Position numbers and translations under genes: made by a program. Below, piece after piece: positions 1-11,305 of a DNA stretch of 64,000 nucleotides. Location of the stretch: assembly GCA_902729315.2 (NCBI GenBank), contig LR746278.1:2489501-2553500 (forward strand), written 5' to 3'. The notes under the pieces are model-generated. The model was not told where the DNA came from and made no database searches. It saw only the letters and a list, made by a program, of their open reading frames with translations. Source of the DNA: Spirodela intermedia. Its lineage: Eukaryota > Streptophyta > Magnoliopsida > Alismatales > Araceae. Each line of letters opens with the position of its first letter. Position 1 is the stretch's first letter.

Positions 1-3000
1 TATGTAAGTAAATTGGCCGTGACAGTGACTTACCTTCGCTTGGAGATCTAGTTGGGGCTGTATTCATATCTAGACATTCGATTCTGGTTTATTTGCAATG
101 CATTTTCCGTATCCTCCTGAATTAACAGCGTGGTTTTATTTTTCAGTTAATGTTACGCTCACTCGCTAAATAGATGAAAATGGTTGCATTGGATGTAGCT
201 CTAATTCCGGATGGAATAGCTGTTCTTTATTTTTTGTATCCATGAGGTTTCATAAAATATTGGACCAGACAATAGGTGTTGGCAGGATGCACTAATTGCA
301 TGTTCTTTGTTAATAAATAGTGAGCTTTTCCCGTTCCCCAGTTATACCCCGAGAACCAAGAGTAAAAAAAATTTTCCATTGTAACACTATTCTGCAGAAG
401 GCTCCAGTTTTTATCTGTACAGTGAAAGGTGCTCAAGTTTTTTTCATAACTCCAATTATTGATTTATCGGTACTGATTTTTTGTCTGCAGTCAGATAGCC
501 TTCAATAACCTGAGTGGTACAATACCTGACCGCCTTTTTGAAGTGGGGAGATACAAGTAAGAATAATTTCTTTATGATATTATAAGAATAAAGTATAAAA
601 TCTTTCATTATGTTTTGTGGTTTCAAAGATTCTTAAATGGTTTCTTTTCTCACAATTTTTTTGTTGAGCAGTTTTACCGGAAACAACTTAAACTGTGGTC
701 CGAATTTTCCCCATGTTTGTGTATCCAGCATTGCTGAGAATGGTATGCAGTCCTTTGTTGTAAACTGAAGAATTGTACATTTGAAGAAGTGGAAGATTTA
801 GTTTAATATTTTTGTGGGTATAACTTGTGTATCATTTGGCTCCACAGGGGGATCACAAAAACCAAATATTGGGCTTGTGCTTGGAATTGCTATACCAGTA
901 ATACTCCTTGTTTCTGTGGTAATATTTTTTGTGTTGAAGGGGAGGAGGAAAGGTTACCATCGTGAAGTCTTTGTAGATGTTGCAGGTATGGGTTTGTTTT
1001 GGGTTGACGAATCAGTTAATATTTGGTGTCTTGGATTCTAGATTCAAATATGCAACGACAGGATAGTTATCCCTATTACTATCTATGTAGCTTTTCATAT
1101 AAATTTCGCAGATGATGAACATTATGTTAACACCAAGCATTCTTTGAACTCGGTATCTTTGTAAAAAAAATGGTAACTACCATCTAATCATTAAATAATG
1201 AATGAAACGGGGAAGGATGTAGGTCCTCCATGAAACTCTCAAAACTCAGTTAGCTATGTACAGCAGAAAGGCAGTGTTGGTCATATTTGCTAAACCAAAA
1301 TGGCAACATGACAAATTTATGCCTTTCTTTGTTAGAAAAAATCGCACCACCTCTTTGATCTTGTTACATGATTGAGTACCCTAGCATCCGAAAGGCTTTC
1401 CTTTTGAAAAATTCAGTTGTTTATCCAAAGTCTGCATGGTCAATAAGCCACCTGGTCTTGAAATCCCCTTTCTCTGTCTAATGCTGGGGCCACCTTAAGA
1501 AAGGCGACCATATGCCTTGGTTGTTTCTGATTTATTCTTCATGTGTGACCTGGTAAATCTCATGGGAGGACCATCCAAGGAACAGATGCTGCAAAGATTC
1601 TGATTCATATCTACTAAAGCTTCGTGCAGTGTGAATGCTACCTAAAAACAGAGCTAGTCTATCACAAATAGTAGTTTCCCGCACTAGAAAGTTCACATTG
1701 ATGTATTACTGTTGGTCTCTCTTATCCTAATGATGCAACAGAACCTAACTGAAATCTCCAATCATCTTTCTTAAAACATTACTTTGAAAACTTTTTAGTT
1801 CTTTTTTTTATTTGAACGTCACATATCATGCCAAGTGAAGTTTATTGAGCCGCTGAGACTTAGAGACTTATTAGTTTTCCTTGATTATATGCATTGAAAA
1901 CCGTTGAAAATATTACCCATTTCTACAGAATCGCTGATTATGATCTCTTCCTAGGTGTGAAACCGTAAAAAGGGCATTTAATAGCAGTTATTCTGACAAA
2001 ATAATAGGAATTTTCTCGGATGCTGCAATTGGGCATGCATCTGGTATTAACAGACATCCAAGAGAGATGATTCTAGGCTGAAGGTTTGAAGACTAGAATG
2101 CCAAGTGGTAAAGGGAACTCATTGCTTTCTTTCCTTGATGGGATAATGTATGTTGATCCTGCAAATCGTCAAGGAATGCACACTGGTGGATAATATGAGA
2201 ATACAAGTATAACACGCAAATGAAACCTACAGACGAATCTAGTGCAACTCTGCACATAGCTAAAGGTTTTTAAATTCCCTGAGAATGCACTGCCCATCAC
2301 TAGCAGATTTGTCTCTAAGAAATGTAGACTAACAATGGCCCCTGGAGAGAGGTTAAATTAGGCAAACATATTTTTAGAGAGATCTACTTCTTACGTGCTA
2401 AAGAAAATGTGTCGTTCCCAGTTATTGTGTTTTCCTTATAGCGTCAGTGCTCTATTTCTGTTGTACCTTAGACGCTTTAGAGACTGGAGTCGAAATAGCG
2501 TAGAAGATCACTCCAGTGGTAATTTACATTTTTGATGTTGTCGGTTAAGTACACTGATTCTCTGCTAGATTGATTGACCGGGTTGCCTTCATCCTGGTTC
2601 GCAGGTGAAGATGACCGCAGGATTGCATTTGGGCAATTGAAAAGATTTTCATGGCGAGAGCTTCAACTGGCTACCGATGGTTTCAGTGAAAAGAATGTTC
2701 TTGGACAGGGAGGTTTTGGGAAAGTGTACAAAGGAGTTCTCTCAGACAATACAAAGATTGCTGTTAAACGATTGACAGATTATGAAAGTGCTGCTGGGGA
2801 ATCTGCCTTCATGCGCGAAATAGAATTGATTAGTGTAGCTGTACATAGAAATCTGCTGAAACTAATTGGATTCTGTACCACACCTTCCGAGAGACTCCTG
2901 GTTTATCCTTTTATGCAAAATTTAAGTGTGGCATATCGACTACGAGGTATTTCTTTCTTATCCTCTGCTCACCCCCATTCTTTAGGTTTGTTACGTTGAA

Positions 3001-4516
3001 AAGTTTTTAGAGAGGCCTAAGCCATTTTTTCCTACAATCATAAGATTACCCTATCAAGCTATGAATATCTGATTCACCCACGTTGGCCAAGGGTGAATTG
3101 GTCTGCTCCATCTCCCTAACCCTTGCATTTTTCATGTAATTATTCTTCATTTTATGATTCCCTTGATGGATTACCACAGTTACATCAAGTTATTGCAATA
3201 TCTCTTGAGCGTTAATTATCATGTTTTCATCCATTTATTTTCCTATGTCTAGATACACATCTTTTCCTATGTTTAGAGAGGTCTTGCCATTTTCTAGTAC
3301 AATCATAAGCATACCCTATCAAGATATGAATATCTGATTCATCTACGTTGGCCAAGGGTGAATTGATCCGTTCCATCTCCCTAACCCTTGCATTTTTCAC
3401 GTAATTATTCTTCATTTTATGCTCCCCCTGATGTACTACCATTGTTCCCGTTGCACCAAGCTATTGCAATATCTCTTCAATGTTCTATGTCATGTTTTCA
3501 TCCATTTATTTTCCTATGTCTAGATACACATTTTTAATTGACCATGTTTATCATGGAGAACTTTGAGATCAGCATCATATATATCTATTTGTCTTGCCAC
3601 TTGAGGCAGAGATTAAACCTGGAGAAGCTGTGCTAGACTGGCCTACCAGAAAGCGGGTAGCTCTGGGCGCAGCTCGAGGTCTAGAATACCTCCATGAGCA
3701 TTGCGACCCAAAGATTATCCATCGCGATGTCAAAGCTGCAAATGTTCTGCTTGATGAGGGCTTCGAAGCCGTTGTTGGGGACTTCGGCTTGGCGAAACTA
3801 GTCGATGTGAGGAAGACTTCCGTAACGACCCAAGTCCGTGGAACCATGGGTCACATTGCACCTGAATACTTATCCACTGGGAAGTCATCTGAGAAGACCG
3901 ACGTCTTTGGTTATGGGATCATGCTTCTCGAACTGGTCACAGGACAGCGGGCAATAGACTTCTCTCGCCTGGAGGAAGAAGATGATGTGCTCCTACTCGA
4001 CCATGTAAGTTTGCCCTGCAATTTCTTTCCTGGGTGATCTTGATGATTAGCAGATTGCCCACAAATTTTCGGTTTCAATATCTTATGGTAGATGATATTT
4101 ATGTCAAGTGGGCATGTGCCCAGATTAATCTAAGTCCTGAAAAAAAACAAAAAGACTCCGTTTGGTTGGGTCAATTAACATGTTCGCTGATTACCATGCA
4201 GGTGAAGAAGCTGGAGCGGGAGAAGAGATTGGATGCCATTGTAGACCGCAACCTGAAGAGGAATTATGACGGGCAAGAGGTGGAAATGATGATCCAAGTC
4301 GCTCTGCTCTGCACTCAGCCGTCGCCTGAGGATCGCCCGTCGATGTCGGAGGTCGTCCGGATGCTCGAAGGGGAGGGGCTGGCCGAGAGGTGGGAGGAGT
4401 GGCAGCAGGTGGAAGTCACCCGGAGGCAGGAGTATGAGAGGCTGCAGGGGAGGTTCAACTGGGTAGAAGACTCGATGTACAATCAGGACGCAATCGAGTT
4501 ATCTGGAGGGAGATGA
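1..4516 (+). CDS. LRR receptor-like serine/threonine kinase, subfamily II (At5g10290 type), 5' truncated
   Basis: Single-pass plasma-membrane receptor kinase. Visible exons: an upstream exon probably ending at 1-3 (donor GTAAGT at 4), then 491-556, 672-742, 848-985, 2605-2946, 3610-4004 and 4202-4516. They join in frame to 441 residues plus TGA. Order of parts: last LRR ([12 protein letters not shown]), the post-LRR NNLNCG segment, a transmembrane helix beginning [13 protein letters not shown] in exon 848-985, and a complete kinase. Kinase motifs are the glycine loop GQGGFGKV, catalytic Lys in [22 protein letters not shown] and the C-terminal tail ending DAIELSGGR. It is an RD kinase, so it should be catalytically active. 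The kinase and tail match Arabidopsis At5g10290/At5g65240 rather than SERK1-5. The signal peptide and most LRRs lie outside the window. The ligand is not known from the sequence. The intron at 2947-3609 carries a tandem duplication, listed separately. Confidence 0.93.
986..2604 (+). other. Long intron of the LRR kinase gene
   Basis: A 1.6-kb intron between the transmembrane exon (GTATGG donor at 986) and the first kinase exon (acceptor TTCGCAG ending at 2604). It is AT-rich on both strands. I see no exon, RNA gene or recognisable mobile element in it. Confidence 0.7.
3006..3533 (+). repeat. Tandem direct duplication (2 x about 265 bp) in LRR kinase intron
   Basis: Copy 1 spans about 3006-3271 and copy 2 about 3272-3533. 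Both hold, in the same order, TTTAGAGAGG, ACAATCATAAG, CTATCAAG, GTTGGCCAAGGGTGAATTG, CCTAACCCTTGCATTTTTCA, ATTATTCTTCATTTTATG, ATTGCAATATCTCTT and TTATTTTCCTATGTCTAGAT. Divergence is slight (point changes and a few indels), so the duplication is fairly young. It lies wholly within the intron at 2947-3609 and ends about 75 bp before the next exon. Confidence 0.9.
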
Positions 4517-5038
4517 GATCACGGAGAGCAAAGCTCATCTGAAGAACCCTAATTATAATTACACTGGTTTTGACTATATATTGTGAAAGAGAGTAACATG
4601 ATCCAAGCTGAGTTCTTCTGTGTTGATTGGGGCCCCATTTTAGCTATCTGCAGTATCATCATACTGATTTCTCTCTCAATTCTTCGCTATGAATGGGGGG
4701 ATCAAAAGATTTAATTCCATCTCATGGGCAACAACAGCATCAACCATAAAGAATGGGTGGCGGCAAAATTTACAATAACATGCTTCCCAAGAAGCAGAAT
4801 TGAAGGGGCAGAGCCACTGGAGACCCATAAACAGACTCATTTCTCTCTCTACTTTCCTATAGAAAGGTGTCTCCGATCTTCAGGTTTGTTTAGGAAGGCA
4901 GGAAATCTCATGCTTCGCAGCTGAAGCCAAGGTTGGAGCTTTAGATCTTACCTTCAATGGGCAACCTATGAATGGGAAGATTGCTGCTGATAACATCCTT
5001 CTCGCTCTCTTGGGTCTTCTGTTTTCGAGCAGCAGATC
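4517..5038. other. Convergent intergenic region, LRR kinase / WHY1
   Basis: About 520 bp between two converging stop codons. It should hold both 3' UTRs and poly(A) sites, which may overlap. Short ORFs here do not resemble known proteins. I see no RNA gene or repeat. Confidence 0.6.
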
Positions 5039-8000
5039 TCATCTGCTCCATTCGAGCTCGGCATCTGAACGATGGTTATTATTCAAGCGGGCAGAGTCCT
5101 CTGGTCTGATGGAATTTCCAAAAGTATGCCATCCCAAGAGGTATGGTATGATAAACTGAAAATAACAGAGCAAGTGGGTGGATCGATTTAGTCTTCCCAT
5201 GATCGTCGTTGGAAAGGTCAAAGACGAAAGTGGGCAGTGAAGACTATAAAACGAACATAAACTAACAAATTATACTGCCGCAGAGGGTGTCAGCATAGAA
5301 GGTTTAATTATAATACAACGAGAAAATAGCCGGTCATCCATCAGAAAATCATACAACGAGAAGCTAAAATTCCATATTCAATGCAAAGAAAATAACTAGC
5401 ATGTGTAACTTACAGTGGGTAATTGATTTCCTGAAACCAATAAATCCTAAATCAATAATAAATTTAGAACTAGTGCTTTTAACGTAAAAAAATCCCAAGA
5501 AAATATCTAATATAATGCTTCAGAATATTTTTGGCCTATATTTACTACATTTTACTAATTTGTCGGATATTAAACTGGATTTTTTTTCCAGAGTCCTAGA
5601 GCAAATCTTCAATGAAGGTAAAGCTGACACCGCCAACAGTTAACTAGTCTTTTATATCCTTGGTTTATTTACTTTAACAATGGCATGTCGACCACAAGCA
5701 CTAAAAGAATGAACAAGAGAAAGCAGTCCTCACGTTGAAAGCTGACTTAAGAACAGCAAACTCTGCTTTTGTTATAGGGATGTACACACTGTCATCCACA
5801 TTCAATATACGATTTTGAACACCTGAAAGGAAATAATAAATGAGTTATTACATTGTCAACATTATTTATAGGACAGAATATGAAAAAATGCACGATTGAC
5901 TGTATAGATCATCCTGGAAAAATTATTTCCGATTTATTTTCTCTTTTCCCCTCAAAATGCGCTGTACCATCAACAATAGTCCTTCAGAAAAAAAAATTAC
6001 TATCATTCAAGTACAAGTCTTTGATAATCATTTTACTTAAGAAGGTACTTTTAATTATTCTAATAAATATTTCGAAGATTGGTAACTGTTCACAATTAAT
6101 TTTCAAAAAAGGAAACCTGAAAATTAATATGTCAACAGAAACGTAACCATAGCAACTCATATTCAAGATAGAACATTACTAAGGTTAAGGAAATGGCCGC
6201 TGCCGTCAGGAAGAGGCTCTGCCTTTAGGAGCTTCCTGATCTTCCCTTCGTCACTGCAAACAAGAAGAGCATTCCATGTAACCTTCAGAGTGTTTAAAAG
6301 GACTTCAAGATCCACTAACCACCATCATTGATATGCAATGAGACATAATTTGACCGAAGATAAACAAAATGGAGTGTAGACAATTTTACACGTGAAGAAC
6401 AGCCGTCTACTAGCAAAAAGATGACTTACAGAAGCCCCCTCAGAGCTGCACATACTCATTACACTTTCACCTGGAGAGAGAAATTTGTTTTAAACCCCAT
6501 TTTAACTCATTACACTTTCCCAACTAGGGACTTTTAAGTCAAACTTTCGAGAGGTACAAAATTCTGCCGGAACAGCTCTTTTTTAAGAATTGTCACGTTC
6601 AAATAGCCCTACACTGCCGACTAATGTTCCTCCCGACCCAAATGAATTGCAGCTCCAACACAACGTCAAAATTCGTCAAAGAAGGCATCAAAGTAATAAC
6701 CGATTTGAAGTCAGCAAATAGCCACATTTCAGATACAACTGAATAACTCAACTGCATTTTTATGACACAATATATTAGCGTGCAACTATTTATCTAATTA
6801 ATCTCATCTTACCAACGCCAATGGAAGGAAACCTTGATTTATTGTCGTTGAAAAGGCAAATTATTGATAGGAGATTATCGCGAAAATGAAGGTTCAGGGC
6901 CCCTTGCTCTAAAAATATTCCAGTTTAGGAAGAAGTGAATCTGGCATTCAGGCATTGGATAATTGACAGAATTGAAGTACAAACGATGAAATTTAAGATT
7001 CATATCTAAGACCTGAATGTTTTAACATAGAGTGCGTAAAGAATGGCTGCTTGATAAATACAAAAAGGATGCTTTAGAATATATTTACGTATATTATCCT
7101 CACATTATTTGAAATAAATTAAAAAATAATAACAGTAGCTGGGGATAACAAGTGGCCGGAATGGTAATTGGAAGCACAACAAACATGAGTGAAATTGGTG
7201 GTAGGTGAGGTACTACTGAATAGCAATGTAATCGTCACAATAGTGGAAGATAGAGTTGATCGGTTGCAAAAGAAAAGATCTAGGAAAGTTTCTGAATAAT
7301 TTTTCAAATTATGAGTTTGGAGCCTGGAGGTGTGATTTTTAAATATTGAAGAGAGGATTGGACTTCCCACCGTGCGTCATCTCGTCTATCCACTATCTCA
7401 CCAAAGAAGAAAAAAAGACAGATGAGTTAAAGCTGATAAGACAGAATCAGATTAGAATAGGCCAATTCGAGTCCCATGGTGCGAACTCCCATTGCAGGGC
7501 CCCAAAACCACATCACGTACATATCCTCCTCCATCAATATGTGCAACGTTTCTCATTGAATTACCTATGCCCGACTCAGCTGCACTATTCTCAACTAATA
7601 GCCTTGTCCACAGTTAGCAACTAAGGCAAGGTTTTTTATAGTCAGCTTGACATCATGAGAACTTACAAGTCTGTGTTGAGGCCTGCTGCTACCCCTTGAC
7701 AAATTTAGAATTTCTCATAGTCAGCTTGACTCTCACCATGATTCATTTTCAAGGCCATACGCACAGCTTGAAACACATACATGAAAAGAAATTTACAATA
7801 TTTTCTCTGTATGTTTATTACTACTACATAGTTTACCTATCTCCCATGATTTGATTTCGATTAATGATAACTTGTAATTCATATATATATCTTTTGTAAC
7901 AGTATCTATTTATAGATATATATATATATATATCTCCTTGCTCCTCTACAAGGTAACAGTAATAATAATAATAATAATAATAATGATAAATTAATAACAG

Positions 8001-10683
8001 TTTTGGCAATAACAATATCAAATAAAAATAGTGAAGTCAATCCCTTTAGCTAGAACAAATATTTTTTCGTGCCATGGCCCTGCATTTCTTATCGCTTATA
8101 TATATATATATATATATATATATTAATTATCTGGACTGAATACTGCAAAGTCCAAGACCATGCAAAATGAGTACAACACGCAATTCCAGGTTCAGATCTA
8201 TACAAGTTACAATCCAAAAATAATTCAACCTCAATGTTAGGAAAAATAATTTCCATGTGAGAAGCCAAAGATTACCTTCTTCCTTTAAATGGATCATGAA
8301 AAAATTCGCATGAATCCTTCTCACCAAGGCTTAACAGCATTCCAATTTCTGGAACAGATAATGAGAACACCTGATAAGAAGTTAACAAAAGAATATTCAA
8401 CGTGCGGCTACTGTCTATTGCCATAAAAACTGCGGCGTATCATCTACCAATTAAACAGTATCATCAACGTCATCATCATCACCATCAGTGACACATTTTT
8501 TCAGCTAGTAATATCATCGGAAACACTACCTTTCCAAAGCACATAATAGCACTTGATAATAGCACATAATAATACCAATTATTTTATAAAATAATGAGTT
8601 ATCATCGAAAGAGTAGAGAGTTCAGCATACATGCACTTGAGGGAAAAAGTATGTCATAAAGAAACAGAAATAGATATGGTAGTGTTGAAGGTGTGCAACC
8701 ACCGCCCTCTCTCTAGGGAGCATTGGATCCGAGTTAGCCACTTAAAACTCATGGGACGACTGTGTACATGTCACAATAACAGCCAATGGTACATAGCCAA
8801 ATCACCCATTCCCTCTGTTGGTAACGCTATCACTCCTTCACTACAATCTTTAGGGAATAATCTTGGATTATCAGAGATACGTCTCCCCTCCTATCATGTC
8901 TAGAATTTTACTCCACAGAAGCTCCAATAGAAGGTTTACTCCAAGCGGGGCATTGTCTCTGGGTCACACACCTCTTTCAATCTCCTTCGAGCTCAATTAC
9001 AAAATTGGAACAATGGAAATGGATTTTTGTGCTACTTTTTAACCATCTAACTCAACAGAATGCTATTTTCTTTTCTTTCCATTAAAATTATGTGATGCAT
9101 GTTCTAGCCTGTTTTTATGTTTCCTAACAGAATATGATGATTATTTCTTCTCGTCTGTTGACTACAATAACACTTGACGCATGCTAAGTTCCTCTAATAC
9201 TCACACCCATTTCTACATGTTCACCTTTGGTCCTCTATTTCTTTTTAGGGCATATAAAATCCTTTGTTCTTCTAGAGACAAAGAAACATCTGCCTAAAAC
9301 ATTGTAAAACGGTCCAAACACAAAGCGTGAGGGTATATTAAATGAAGAAAGCTGTATTAAAAAATTGAACCCTTTGTTCTTCTAGAGACAAAGAAACATC
9401 TGCTCAAAGTTCCCCCGCATTAGCAGCAAAAAGCCCGTTTTCTGTAGCATGTTAGGCTCATCATAAGCCCTAACTTGCAGTAACTACGTCCACCAAAATA
9501 CTCACTCTTAGAGATGTGCAGTTAACTCATCCAGATTGGCAAAAAGATATAATAGCTGAGACATAAAATCATTCAATCTTAGATATGTACATATCGGAGA
9601 AAATTGTAGCAGTTAAATACCAAATGAGTTTGGAACCTTTATTGCGAAAAATTAACAAAACAAACTCAGGTACATGGCACTAGTATGAGGTTTGCTAAAA
9701 ATATCCAATCCCCAAGCCTTTTTTCTCTTGAATCTGAAATAGCCATCTTACTGGGAAACATAACTTATCTTTAAATAAAAATATATTCCTTAATCAATGG
9801 AGAAGTCAACGACAGATCGATATTATTGGCATTAAACCATTAATTGTCTACAAGGAGAAAGAATGTTTGCAGCAGATGCTGTATATCCGGATGTCATAGC
9901 CGAGCACGAAAAACGGTTGGAAGTCACTGGTTAAGGAGCGCGGAATACAGGTAGTCACACAACTAATGGTGTATTTACTGCGCCATGTCACCGTCAAAAG
10001 AGCTCTGCAGAACTGTATGATGCACCCCAAGTAGATTAAACAGCCATCCAAAAAGAACCCAGGAAGATAAAAAATCAGAATCAGCCCTAAACTTACCTGC
10101 TTCCTATTCCAATCGTACTGACGTGCCGCCACCGCTGGGGCAAACTGGAGCAAAATGAAGCCCTCCTTCGAAACTTTGTAAGCTCCTGACTGTGTACAGA
10201 GTGTGTGATCTGCATCAGATACAAGAGAACCAACGAGAAGGAGAATCCGACGGGAAGTAACGTCACGTAAGTTTACATCTAAAGAGATGAACTCCGGAGC
10301 CCTCGGCTCCACAGTGAGTGCTGCCTTCCCCTTGTATATAGAGTGTCCAACGAAAACCCTTACCGGCTGACCTGAAAGGGAAGTACCCAAAACAGGACGT
10401 CAAAACAGGTCCCAATTGCGAAGACCAGCGATTCTTATATGCACGTTGCCGGGAGAAGAACGGTAGAACGAGATGTCGGACCTTCTGGAGACCTGAAAGA
10501 AGAAGCTCCTTCATGCGGCTCCGGTGCCCCCTGCTGGTGCAGGCCGCTGGGGCTGGCCCGACGGCATTTCACGGATAACGCCTTCTTCCTGGAGATAAAT
10601 CCGTGGGCACGAGAGAAGCAAAAGCTTTCGGCGGAGGAGGGATTACAGTACGGGAGGGCCAAGGGAGATGAGAGGAGGTGCAT
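5039..10683 (-). CDS. WHY1: WHIRLY1, plastid/nuclear single-stranded DNA-binding protein
   Basis: Minus-strand exons: 10683-10482, 10371-10277, 10189-10097, 8370-8276, 6253-6180, 5822-5734 and 5155-5039. They total 765 nt, giving 254 aa and a stop (Arabidopsis WHY1 is 263). Residues 1 to about 50 form a Ser/Arg-rich chloroplast transit peptide from the first in-frame ATG. The Whirly domain follows: VGHSIYKGKAALTV (the KGKAA ssDNA-binding motif at about 81-85), LLQFAPAV, QYDWNRKQVFSLSV, a DSCEFFHDP segment with Cys151, LPDGSGHFL, IPITKAEFAVL and the tail IPYLLGWHTF, ending ELEWSR. Whirly proteins are tetrameric ssDNA binders that stabilise organelle genomes. The WHY1 type also acts in the nucleus as a salicylic-acid-responsive transcription factor. 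The tail and the plastid presequence favour WHY1/WHY3 over mitochondrial WHY2. Introns 3 and 4 are 1.7 and 1.9 kb. Confidence 0.96.
7915..8123. repeat. AT and AAT microsatellites in WHY1 intron
   Basis: Three simple repeats sit close together in the intron between the DSCEFFHDP exon and the next one: (AT)n at about 7915-7933, (AAT)n at about 7960-7983 and (AT)n at about 8098-8123. They are likely length-variable and carry no coding signal. Confidence 0.9.
9261..9403. repeat. 33-bp direct repeat pair in WHY1 intron 3
   Basis: The block beginning CCTTTGTTCTTCTAGAGACA at 9261-9293 recurs without a mismatch at 9371-9403. The 77 bp between the copies are unrelated. This suggests a small local duplication; no element type is recognisable. 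Confidence 0.85.
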
Positions 10684-11305
10684 CTCCAGACGGAGAACGA
10701 GAGAGGAGACGAGGCAGAGGGCGACGGGGGAGGAGAGAAGACGAGCGACGACCGATGGAGGGAAAGTGGAAGCAACTTCGGTTTTTCTATCTTCTCAGCG
10801 AACGTGTGGGCGCTGGTTTCACGTACCCGCTTACTCGCACGGATCAGTAGACACAAACTTCAGGCATGCTCCAATGGGCCTCATCTACTAATCTGGCCCA
10901 ATCCAATCATCTCTAAAAGGCCCATACAAGCCGAAATTTCATATGCTCGATGAACCTTTTGCATACGTAGTTTCTTCTGGTATCATGTACCTAGTTACAC
11001 CCATTTATTGGCCACCGTATGAAGAAAAGATCTATCCGGGGTTCGGTTTATTGACCCAGAATTTAAAAAAAAAAAAAATCTAGAAAATAAAAGACGAACG
11101 AACCATGCATGAGATCCCATCTAGCATAGAAAAAATGGGTGAATAAAATAAAGCGGAAAATGGTGAGAAAAATCAGACGTGGGCCAATCACTTTCTGGAT
11201 CTCCATGGCGAGCCACCTGTAGGAAGAAGTTTCATATGCTGTGAAACTTCCATAAATGGAAACTCTCTAGAGAGAGGAGGCAGGTTATATATTAATCTCC
11301 GCACC
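10684..11305. promoter_or_regulatory. WHY1 promoter/5' UTR and TPR-gene 3' flank
   Basis: About 620 bp between the WHY1 start and the stop of the upstream TPR gene; both genes are on the minus strand. The part next to WHY1 (10684-10860) is GC-rich and purine-biased on the plus strand, like a transcribed leader. Beyond it the sequence is AT-rich, with a poly-A run near 11070. No clear TATA box is visible. Confidence 0.5.

Noticed and set aside
9848-10390. 180-codon minus-strand ORF as one continuous protein
   Set aside because: Only two segments (exons 2 and 3 of WHY1) are coding. The frame happens to stay open through the intron at 10190-10276 and past the donor at 10096.
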